A DNA stretch of 64,000 nucleotides from Lojkania enalia. Its lineage: Eukaryota > Ascomycota > Dothideomycetes > Pleosporales. A program made the translations under genes and the position numbers. Numbering within the stretch: position 1 is the first letter of the stretch; each line of letters opens with the position of its first letter. The notes under the pieces are model-generated. The model saw nothing but the letters and a program-made list of their open reading frames with translations. It had not been told where the DNA came from and did not search any database. Location: contig ML986645.1 of NCBI GenBank assembly GCA_010094045.1, forward strand, positions 68,446 to 132,445, in the 5' to 3' direction. Below are positions 54,922 through 64,000 of the stretch, in pieces.

Positions 54922-57900
54922 GGACAGGAGCTCGCCTTGGTGGGTGGTCGTGTTGATGTAGTGGTGAGTGCGCGGCCATCAGCGTCTTGTCCCAGGCTCA
55001 CGGGACACTTCCCTGGTGGTGATCGGCGTGCTCTCTCCCAGGGCCTCCACGTTGAACAGACACTTTTCTGCATTCTCGGGTTCGTTCGTTTCTCAGCCGA
55101 TTTTTACACCGCATACATAGATGCTGCAGAAGCAACGTCTGGCGAACAATGGGCGTTCGTCATCGCTGCCCTGCCGTGCCTCAGTGAGAGTCGGGATGCA
55201 CAATCATCAACGGCGCCGGCTCGCTCCTCCATCACAATTGTGGGCCCGTCGTCTCCTCTCCTCGAAGCCTCTCGTCCGTCTCCTGCTCAAACCTACATAC
55301 GTACCTAGCCAACACAGTCACGGCTCGGGTCAAGCAAGCCCGGTCCCTCAGGGCGAGCGTGTTGCGGTCTTCGGCGATGAACCCCCTTCCCCCTTCCCCC
55401 CCCTCCCCCCACGGCGGCGCTGCCTCCAACCATCATCCTGGGACCTTCACAGGACTCTATGGTCCCTCCGTGCTCCTTGTCCAGAGCTCCTTGTCAATCA
55501 CAATCTCGACGGACAGGACTGTCTGGCCGAGCTTCTTCGGGATCTGCCATTGCGCAATGCTGCCGGTGTCGCACAGCGGCTGAGAACTCCAAAGGCCTCT
55601 TCTCTGGCCGCGTGACACCATGTGACCCTTCGGCGCGTGGTCCTTAGCAGACGAGGTCCAGCTGCAACGGCGACAGTGCTACCATTGTAGAGATTGGGGG
55701 GAGGGGAGGGGAAGCCAAAAGATACCAACGGTGCTATTAGTGAGTGACATTGACGTGGGCGCTATCGGTTTGTGCTCCTCCACGCCTTCGAATGTCACCG
55801 CCCGGGCGCCTCATGTGGCCTAACGCGACCTGCAGTGGACGACCATCGCTTCCCAAGAAGGCAGGCTGTGATAGCTGGCGAGAGCAGACTCAGCATTATG
55901 CCGCCTGATCGTTGGCCGTCGGCCTGCAGCGCCTTGGCGGAAAGAAGTTCCAGTTGAAACATCCGCCGTCGTTCGAGCCACCATGCCGCTGTTTGAGTGT
56001 GCAAGTCAGGACTCAGGAGGGGCTCGAACGACAAACTTTCTCGTCGCCCTCGGCTTCGATGCGGCTATTGTATTCACGAGAATAATCACGCGATTGATTC
56101 TCGACCAAGCCTTGTATAAAGACTTGTTGCGGGGTATAGTCCTCGGGTGAGCACACGACGTTCGTCGGCCGTGGCTGCAAGGCCCGTCGGCTGTTTCATC
56201 GCAACCCTCCCTCTTTTCCCCGATCATAAGGGGATCGGTCTTGGGCTGGAAAACGGTCTCTAAGCTGCTTTGGGAAGACCACTTTTGCTCCATCTCGAGG
56301 GACGGGGATTGTTGTTGCTGATCGCCGCTCTACCTCCTCGTTTGAGGACCTCAGCATGGCTGCTGGCCGCCGAACTGAGCCTCTCTACAGCCGTCTATGA
56401 CACCTCCTATAGCCGTCAGATTCGAGCTTTATCGAAGCGATGCGCAGGCGTCCCAGTTCGCGGCATCATGCAGAGAATTGAGCTTCCAGGTACATCCCTG
56501 CTGTTGAACGCAATACCCCTGCGGCAAAAGCACCTCTCGTCTGTTCGGCACCGCATGCGGCTTGCCTGATGGATGCAAGGCCGTCTCTTAGTGGGCGGCC
56601 GGGTTCGGTACCAGGCGCCTTTCCGCTTCCTGCTATGACCTCCCGGCATTATTACATATTTTGAAAGCACGTGCCGTCATCCTTCTCTTACTCTTGTTCC
56701 CACCGTCCGTCAGACATGGCTCCTGCGGAAGCCGATCCTGCTCTCTGAGGCTCTGAGATTCAAGGCTAGCGCACAGCATCACGCAGACCACCATTGTGCG
56801 CGCTAGGGTTCTGTTGCTGAGACGCCGATGCTATCCCATAACGCAGAGAAAAGCGCAGCATCAGCAAATTGATTTCAATCTCAACGCGAAGACAGGGCCC
56901 GGGCTCCGCTGCGGCCATTGCGGCTGCATCATTTAGCCGTTTTTCGACCTCTCAGCCATTCAGCGGCCAGGATTTAATTCCCTGCAATGTTATATTGCTC
57001 GCGACCACTCTGTCGGGCCGCCTTCTTTAGGGCTTCGATGCTGAATGGGTTGGTGAACCGTCCTACCGAGCATCCCTCGTCTTCCATCTTTCCTGGCTCC
57101 CGCTTTCCCCCACCACTAACCTCCATCGAACAGCCATCCACGCTCGGCACAATTGGTGTCCTTCGTCCTCCCCCATGCTTCGAGCATATCCTTGCTTGCA
57201 GCTGGCCTGGTCCCTGACGGGTCGGCGAGCACTGGGCACTATTCACTTCTCCACATACTCTCCGCTGCTTTGTGCCCATGGGTCCCTCTTCCTGATGCTA
57301 TCCTTACGCCTGCTGGCGCGCTGTCCGCTGCAAGAGCTTGCACCACAACTCACTCCAGTGTCACAGCATGCAGTGCCACGAAAATCGCTACTGAGGCATC
57401 CCATATACCTTTTCGTTTCCCTCGACTTCTTTTGCACCACCAACCTTCCCGCTAGATTGCGTCGACGCCGCAACACTCAATCCTCGTTGCCTCGTTCCCG
57501 CTTCTGGTAGCTCGGAGCGTTAACGTCCTTGTCCCTCTTTTATTCCTAACAGCCGCCAGCTAGCTCTCGCGTGCGCCTCACATAACCTACAGCGAACCCC
57601 CGTCATATTACCGCAAATAGAGCCCTGGTTTCCTTCCACCGTAAGCAGTGTGTTTTGGACACTGCATTCGACCTCGCCCGCTGTTACTTGTCGCTCACTT
57701 CCTCGTTCATTCCCTGGCGGATTGACCAATCGCATTGGCAGGTACGCGTATATTGCCCACGACATTAATGCAGCTCAGCTACGCATTTTCTTCTCTCTGT
57801 TCCAGTGATTCTTTTTTTTTTTTTTTTTCCCGGCCTTAACCAGGCTTTTTCGTCGTCTTGCTTTATGTAAATCCCGAAGACAGTCGCTTCCGATTCCGTG

Positions 57901-58175
57901 GGCTGTGTGCCAAATATACCGTCCCTTGCCCACTGACACGTCTAACAGAAGTCATCCTTGACAATTGACCCGCGTAAACAGACGAGCACGCGTGCACGGC
58001 AGGTTTTCCCCAGAATATACGGCCTGTCTTATCCTTTGACCCTCCATGGTTTTGACTTCTTTACCATCATCGCCGACGACTTGCGGGGCTCTGTGCGCAC
58101 CTCTCCAGCACTCCCCAACCTATATCTGCCCACCTTTGAGTTGCTGCTACCGGAGGCGTCCATAATATCCAAGCG
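54922..58175. other. Intergenic, GC-rich then CT-rich; upstream of the CRIB gene
   Basis: About 3.2 kb. It includes C runs near 55385-55412, a 17-base poly-T at about 57812-57828 and several overlapping frames without features. The CT-rich last kilobase resembles the long 5' leaders of fungal morphogenesis genes. I cannot rule out a lineage-specific gene. Confidence 0.45.
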
Positions 58176-60920
58176 ATGTTCATGTTTAATAAGAACAATT
58201 CTTTGCCTCGCTCGAGACAGTCATCAATAGACGATTCCTTAGGTGCCAACCCTCCGAACCCAGCCTCCAATGCTGATGCTTGGGCACCCCAGTCCCCGCA
58301 AACATTTACTCGTAGTGTCATACCTTCACCAGACCATCGAGAATCACCACATCCCGAAAAGAGGGCATCTGTATTCAACCTACGGGCGAGGAGTAATACT
58401 ACCAGCTCAGCGACACCATCGTTTGTATCTGTAGCTTCAAGCATGACCGGGTCAGAAGGTTCGAAAAGGTCGTCCCAAGAATTACGCCATTTTGCGGGCC
58501 ATGGTTTCATGGAGGGTGGGAGACGTTCACTATTTGGGCGGGGGAAAAGAGGGAAGAGGTTGAGCGGTCCGTTATCTCCCGTCCCTACCGTAGACGAAAC
58601 CGAAGATATTGAGTCCGGTAATAAACGAATCTCGGTCCTGCGGAAAGGTAGAAGGGGCAATCGTCCAACCGAGGGTTCTGGTACGCTTCTCTCGTCAAGT
58701 TTGATATACTATCAGTTATTAATAATACCAATAGGCCACCATTTCAAGCATCGCATATCTAGTCCATTTGACTTCCAGCATATCACCCACACGGATCGAA
58801 ATCAATATGCGGTCTTAGAGCAGACGTCTGGAAATGACCTGATTGCCGAATTCTGGGCTGTCCGCGCTTCTCAGACACCGCGATCAAACCTGACTGGCAT
58901 TAAAGCTGATAATCTCAACTTTCAAAATTCCTCGTCTGAGAATCTAACAGGACACGAGTCGCGATCAGCATCAGCTTTAGGATTCAAATCTCCTCCCCAT
59001 AGTCCAGAGCCCTCACAGGACTGGCAACAGCCTGAGTCTCCTCTGCATGAATCCTCTGGGAAAATTGTCCGCCTGAGTAGGTCTGTTGAAAGCTTCTCCC
59101 GACCTGGAGTGATACCAAGGTCTCATCGACACACTCAATCTGCCAACCCAGCCCCACCTCGATCATCTTCTCGGTCGGCTTTGGCGCGGATTGATGACCT
59201 TCCCGAGGAAGTATCGAGCACCACAAGGTCACCGCCGTCGACGTGGTCAAATACCAATAGACAATCGGCTTTATGGGACAGCTTTGCGCCATTGAGCCCG
59301 TCAGTTTCAGGAGAGATGTTGCCCACTATCTTGGATGATCCAGACGATGTTGGGCACGCAGTTACCACTCCAGATGAGACTGCCATTCACCCGGTTACCC
59401 CTCCTTTCAGTCCCAGTATGGAGTACGTCCCAGAGGAGGCGGAACCGTTTGTTAGTCCAAGGCCTGCACCTCGTCCGCCTGTGCGGTCGCCAAAATCCCC
59501 AAACGTGGCTTTCTTCGACCCTTTTGCTCTTCGCAACAACCAGCGTACTCCGATCTCACGGTCCCATAACAGAAGCCCTTTCACTTCTCCTAAGTCTACT
59601 GCTCAACGTGGTCATATGACTCGTCCTATTTCCCAGATGTCGGATACTTTGGGCTCGCCTATCAACCTATCCCGTAGAAGCTCGATTAGGAGAGTGCCTC
59701 CTACTCGGAGGAAATCAAATACTTGGAGAGTTATTGAAGAATCTTGGGAGGATGACGTTGATTACATTTACGACAACGCCCTTGAGGCAGACTGCGACTT
59801 TGACTGGGAACATGCATCTAACAGCAGCTCTGTGGAAGATCGAGACCGTACCCCAGAGCAGCGAGATCATGAGCGACCGTCTACTGCAATTTCACAAGTT
59901 ACACAGACTACCTCCACCACCTCCGAGGAAGACTCAACCTTTCAGACGAGATTCTTCCCAGGCACTTTTCGTCCGTCTCTTTTGGTGCCAAGGGCCTCTA
60001 GTGTCCCAGAGTTGGAGGCTAGATCGGCTGTTTCCGCATCCACAGCGGAGAGTGGTATCCAAACTCCTTCCGATCCGTTTGGTGGATTGGAGCACCGCCG
60101 GCATCCCTTCACTGAAGCTGAAGGCTTCACCCTTACGCCTTCTCTACTCGTACCAGCGGATTTCAAGGAGCAAATGTCACGTGAGGCGATGTATGATGAT
60201 CTCATTGCAGATTACGAGAGCTCAGATCGCCACTTTCCTCTCATTGATGCGAGCCAAAGCACTACCAGCTCAACTCGCAGCAGTCACGTTCGCTCGAGTA
60301 AGCGCAGCTCTTACGACAGCAGTCTTATTTCCTCGGGTCAGGCAACGGGATCAGGCACATGGAGCTCACCGGTTAGACGCTCTGCTAGCTCGTCTGGTAG
60401 TCTTCCTGAACTCGTCCACTCTCGACATGCACGCAAGGACTTCAACGTGATAGTTGACCGGCTGTCCGAGCAAGTCGCATCGTTTGGGTCGTTGGGTCAA
60501 GAACATGATGAGGATGAAGACGACGATACTACGCCCCCAGGACGTCTTTCGCAGGAGCGCACGTTCTTCACTACCGACAACGAAGACGATTCTACCACCC
60601 ACATCCACAAATCCATCGAGGGCGAAGTTCGAGCTTCCCTAGAGCTCGCTCGCCAAGGATCTACACGGGCAAGCCGAACGTCACACCAGTATCACAAGTA
60701 CGCTTCCTCGGACGGCGCCGCTAAACTCCTCGCCTCTCCGATGCCCAGCACTCCGGAGCTCCAGCAGCCGCCTAGAAGCAGGCTTCGAGCGGCTAGCTCG
60801 AGTAATGCGATGCGAGGCAACAGACAGCCCTATCTTAGCCTTTTCCCGGCGCCGCCAAAGCACTCACCGCTTTCGCCGGTCGAGTCGTCGGCCGGCTCGC
60901 CCGTCGGTAATAACTACTAA
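58176..60920 (+). CDS. CRIB-domain protein, putative Cdc42/Rac effector
   Basis: Two exons, 58176-58680 and 58735-60920, with a 54-bp GT-AG intron; 896 aa. Exon 2 opens with HHFKHRISSPFDFQHITHTD, matching the CRIB (PAK-box) consensus ISxPxxFxHxxH at about residues 176-187. CRIB motifs bind GTP-loaded Cdc42 or Rac and so link polarity GTPases to the cell cortex. The rest is Ser/Pro-rich and disordered with many SP and RS sites (SRSALARIDDLPEEV, RRSSIRRVPPTRRKSNTW) and a short acidic-aromatic block (EESWEDDVDYIYDNA). No kinase domain is present, so it is not PAK. A Gic-like or scaffold role in polarised growth is inferred. The intron has no stop and is a multiple of three, so retention would still make protein with 18 extra residues. 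Confidence 0.8.
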   Translation: MFMFNKNNSLPRSRQSSIDDSLGANPPNPASNADAWAPQSPQTFTRSVIPSPDHRESPHPEKRASVFNLRARSNTTSSATPSFVSVASSMTGSEGSKRSSQELRHFAGHGFMEGGRRSLFGRGKRGKRLSGPLSPVPTVDETEDIESGNKRISVLRKGRRGNRPTEGSGTLLSSSLIYYQLLIIPIGHHFKHRISSPFDFQHITHTDRNQYAVLEQTSGNDLIAEFWAVRASQTPRSNLTGIKADNLNFQNSSSENLTGHESRSASALGFKSPPHSPEPSQDWQQPESPLHESSGKIVRLSRSVESFSRPGVIPRSHRHTQSANPAPPRSSSRSALARIDDLPEEVSSTTRSPPSTWSNTNRQSALWDSFAPLSPSVSGEMLPTILDDPDDVGHAVTTPDETAIHPVTPPFSPSMEYVPEEAEPFVSPRPAPRPPVRSPKSPNVAFFDPFALRNNQRTPISRSHNRSPFTSPKSTAQRGHMTRPISQMSDTLGSPINLSRRSSIRRVPPTRRKSNTWRVIEESWEDDVDYIYDNALEADCDFDWEHASNSSSVEDRDRTPEQRDHERPSTAISQVTQTTSTTSEEDSTFQTRFFPGTFRPSLLVPRASSVPELEARSAVSASTAESGIQTPSDPFGGLEHRRHPFTEAEGFTLTPSLLVPADFKEQMSREAMYDDLIADYESSDRHFPLIDASQSTTSSTRSSHVRSSKRSSYDSSLISSGQATGSGTWSSPVRRSASSSGSLPELVHSRHARKDFNVIVDRLSEQVASFGSLGQEHDEDEDDDTTPPGRLSQERTFFTTDNEDDSTTHIHKSIEGEVRASLELARQGSTRASRTSHQYHKYASSDGAAKLLASPMPSTPELQQPPRSRLRAASSSNAMRGNRQPYLSLFPAPPKHSPLSPVESSAGSPVGNNY
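58681..58734 (+). other. 54-bp stop-free intron just before the CRIB box
   Basis: It begins GTACGC and ends CCAATAG, with ATTAATAAT as a possible branch region. Read as coding it inserts a hydrophobic 18-residue segment (TLLSSSLIYYQLLIIPIG) between Gly169 and the His-His before the CRIB motif. Composition unlike the rest of the protein favours an intron. Confidence 0.65.
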
Positions 60921-63900
60921 CCTAACCTTTTTCTATGTTTTGTTTTCCTTTTCTTTGTCTTTCTTGGCATTATGAGGTTTTGGGTAATACATTTGTACTT
61001 GTATGTCCGGTCCGCTGCGAGCATTGATCATCATTTTAGTGCCCAGGAGGCCCAATCAAGCATGGCCGGGCCACACACTGAATTTTGACGAAATACTTTC
61101 GGCTGTATATATTTATGACGTTGACGTAGCGATTGAGGGGTTTGTTTTTCGATTTGTTCTACGTATAAAAAGGATTGATGCTAGGGGTATGGAAGATAAA
61201 ATGGATGGGGTTTTGGTTCGATGCTTATTTTTGGGTTTGGGGTTTTTTGCGCTGGAGTTTGCCGTCTGGCTACCTAGACACTTTTTCCTTTATGTCGCTT
61301 TGAGGGCTGGCACTGTGGCTGGCTGATAGACGATGTCTATTACTACTAGGTGTTTCTTTTGTTGGGTGAGGATTGAGGCTCTGAGGGATGTGGAGATGTA
61401 ATTTTGTGCTTAGGTCGGTGAACGTAAGGGTTTGGTCTGTTGTCGAGGCGTATGCCAAGTAGTACATAGGGACCACTTCTTGGATATAGTAGGAATGCGA
61501 AGTTTCGAATATCAAGTTCGGCACAAGGAGGTTTGATGTGTAGTATGATATTTCCTCACAGCTCGCCCTCCGTCCATCCACCCAACACCTAGCCTCCGAT
61601 CTCGCTCTCAACATGCCCATATCCCTCTCGAACTATCCACCACACAAAAAAAAAAGCCTCCCAAAACAGATACCCTATATCAATGAACATTGTTGTCGAT
61701 AATTCGCATATACCCGAAAACCTGTGTAGGAAATGGCCACCCTAGGCTGGTCAGAGCGCGGGGTAAATGGCGGGCATGTACGTACTTGCATGCATGAAAC
61801 TCCCGCTCCACAATCTAGTGACGTGTGCTCAAAACTCGCGGGTTATGCGTCGTTCTTGGTCGGATTTGCACATGATATTTCAGCGAATAGTAATTGCATC
61901 AAGGACTTTGAAGCAGGACCTAAGGGTGTGGAGCATGTGCATGCATTGGGCGCAAGGTCGCTGTAGAGATGGTTAGGTGATTTGATATCTGTGTGTGTAT
62001 GCATGTATATACGGGGCCGGTTTCATCTCACGAGCTTGTTATACGTACTGTATTGTACGGGACGCAACTGAAAACTGCTTCTGCCGCGCGGATGGCAACG
62101 ATCGGCATTACCCATCACTTCCCAAAGGGAAAAAGCTAAGGTATGCTAACTGTACATATCAGAGACCCAGGCTATATAGCTAACTCGCACAGGCCAAATG
62201 TTGACAGTCTAACCGCTTAACCGAAACCCTACATATATTCTCTTTTTCGAACATTGTATAGATAGGCATACGATACTAAGCAACCCGTTTCTTAAGATCG
62301 CCCGGATGAATACACGAGCAATGCACAACACACGCCATACGCATGACGCACACACTAAACGACCAGCGCTAGAACGCGCTAGAAACTCGCATCTGCGGAT
62401 ATGTGTTAGAAATTTGGAGATTAGCCGGGCGGTGTGTGGGAGAGAGAAAGAGTAAGGTTGGGGCTGAGTAGGGCATTATGGGTGGGTTAGTGGGTGCATT
62501 ATATATGTGTGTGGGGATGTGTGGTTCCATTCCCTCGATGGATCACGACATCAAACCCATCAAAACAGCCTTCCTTCCCTACCCCAAATATATGCTTTCC
62601 ACGACTATATAGATATACAGATGCATTCTACATACGCATCGAAATAGTGGAAAGAAAAAAAAAAAAAATAAAAAATAAATTAACTGTCATATGCGGTATG
62701 GAAAAGCATTGCCAAAAGTCATCTTCGCTACGTAATGAGTTCTCCGGAAGTGAAGAGTCAGAACGCCCGTATCTTAGTTTCTAGCAGGATTGTCTAGATC
62801 TTCCGGCGCGAATATGAATATATAACCGCTTAATACGATATCCACCTTGTCTACCCTTTTATTATTAGAACAGAAACTCCGACGGCCTTAATATGGGAAA
62901 GATATTTCTTTGACCTACCAATTCAACTTTGCGCCTTTCCTTGCTAATACGCTATTATCAATAACCCGGTTCTAAGCGTACGCCATATATTATCTGACGC
63001 GTTTGTATAATAACCCACACTGGACACGCACAACACGCTCTACGTAAGGACACGACACTTCCACACTAGGACAACATCTACGCATATGACCGCGGGCCTA
63101 CAGCTGCTTCTAGGAAGTTAAAAAGCCAGTAGCAAGTAATAAATAAAGGTGCTCTAGAACTAGGGCGACCAGTTCAGCGGAACGTGAAATCTCACCATCC
63201 GAGCATCAACTCTGCCCCTGAGTTGTATAACATATGATCTCGTGACCTGTCCCTCCAAAACCGCGCTATTCAAGTTCCAAATTTATATATTTAGCCCCAG
63301 TCCGCTACCATGTCTGGGGGTATGGTTAGCCCCATCACACTTTGAGAACATATACCAATTTTTACTTTGCTTTAGATCTGGACGGAAGTTGATTTTGAAT
63401 ATCGGAGTTATATATTTTACGAATGTGAGAAAATATAACATATATATCGCGTAGGGTGCTCGTGGAGGTCAAATATGAATACTGTTCAAGACAGTGTCCG
63501 GCCCATTGTTCAAATTTAGAGATATCCAATACTCAAGGCATACCACTAAAATTTCGTCAAATTGCAGCAGTTTAGGATATGAAAATTCAAATTATTAAAA
63601 AAAAAGGGATAATAATGCTAGAGATATAGTTAAGTTGATTGAATAGTTATATGCTCCCATTTTTCCCCTCAAGACCTCATCGCTAGTATCTTATATAATT
63701 TCTACGCCTCAGTCGCGGCCTACTTCTGCCTATACTAATGACAGGTATATACGTGTAGCTTTTAATCTTATTAACTCACGCACTTATTCTAATCATTTCT
63801 AATCGCCGTTCTCTAGAGCTCTGGAGATCTATTCTCCTAAGAAAACCTTATGTTTTTGGAATAACATTCGCAAGTCTACAACGTAGCTTAATACTCAATA

Positions 63901-64000
63901 TTATGTTCCTGCACCTGTACATAGATGGGGCGATTACTGTCAAGAAAAGTCACAGCTGCCCTAGCTACGCAAAAAAATTCCCTACGACATTTCCCTATAT
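60921..64000. other. Intergenic to the right edge, no gene supported
   Basis: About 3.1 kb. The first few hundred bases should be the 3' region of the CRIB gene. The remainder is AT-rich with A runs (near 62646 and 63598) and only short open frames without recognised features. Confidence 0.5.

Noticed and set aside
54465..55308. Overlapping open frames of 145, 151 and 227 codons on the plus strand, plus several on the minus strand
   Set aside because: They run through a hexanucleotide repeat that stays open in every frame. No family features and no splice structure were found.
1..64000. CRISPR arrays, rRNA, transposase or reverse-transcriptase genes
   Set aside because: No regularly spaced repeats, no rRNA-like sequence and no transposon motifs were recognised anywhere in the window.

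Overview
The window looks like nuclear DNA of a filamentous ascomycete (Pezizomycotina). The gene content is fungal throughout: fused mitochondrial ArgJ, a fungal PEX3, a LaeA-like methyltransferase and a glycogenin-like GT8. Most genes are split by short introns (44-165 bp) with GTANGT-type donors and CTAAC/CTAAT-type branch points. A Leotiomycete-type fungus is my guess; the sequence alone does not prove it. Exon structures were deduced by hand from splice signals and protein-family continuity, not from a gene finder. I recognised no tRNA, rRNA or CRISPR.

Layout. 0-2 kb: amidase 3' end (partial) and argJ, tail to tail. 4.9-6.5 kb: a cysteine-rich single-pass membrane protein. 6.9-10.3 kb: a compact housekeeping block, BUD31 (-), NDUFA6 (+), RPC19 (-), HIS3 (+), with head-to-head promoters of 243 and 316 bp. 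11.3-13.6 kb: a forkhead factor of the Sep1/Hcm1 type with ACGCGT boxes upstream. 14-23 kb: a gene-poor stretch with two decayed genes and a half-zinc-cluster gene whose 3' continuation looks broken. 23.3-29.6 kb: PEX3, a GT8 glycosyltransferase and an unknown coiled-coil protein. 31.5-35.9 kb: a broken and an intact F-box-like gene flanking a small beta-carbonic anhydrase. 36-38.4 kb: a head-to-head SDR/esterase pair. 39.9-41.4 kb: a LaeA-like methyltransferase. 43.6-50.4 kb: a second housekeeping block, GRS1 (with two possible starts for dual targeting), RPF1, POP2 and NDUFB3. 50.4-58.2 kb: a 7.8 kb stretch without a gene I can support, holding simple repeats. 58.2-60.9 kb: a CRIB-domain (Cdc42/Rac effector type) protein. 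61-64 kb: nothing recognised.

How the genes relate. Several are core functions: amino-acid biosynthesis (argJ, HIS3) and tRNA charging (GRS1), where argJ has a perfect Gcn4/CPC1-type TGAGTCA upstream; respiratory complex I (NDUFA6, NDUFB3); RNA metabolism (BUD31, RPC19, RPF1, POP2); peroxisome biogenesis (PEX3); morphogenesis or cell cycle (CRIB protein, forkhead). The accessory material (F-box genes, SDR/esterase, decayed secreted-type genes) lies between these blocks. I did not find a clear new multi-gene system. The best leads are the stop-free 54-bp intron just before the CRIB box, the decaying 14-23 kb island, and the F-box pair.
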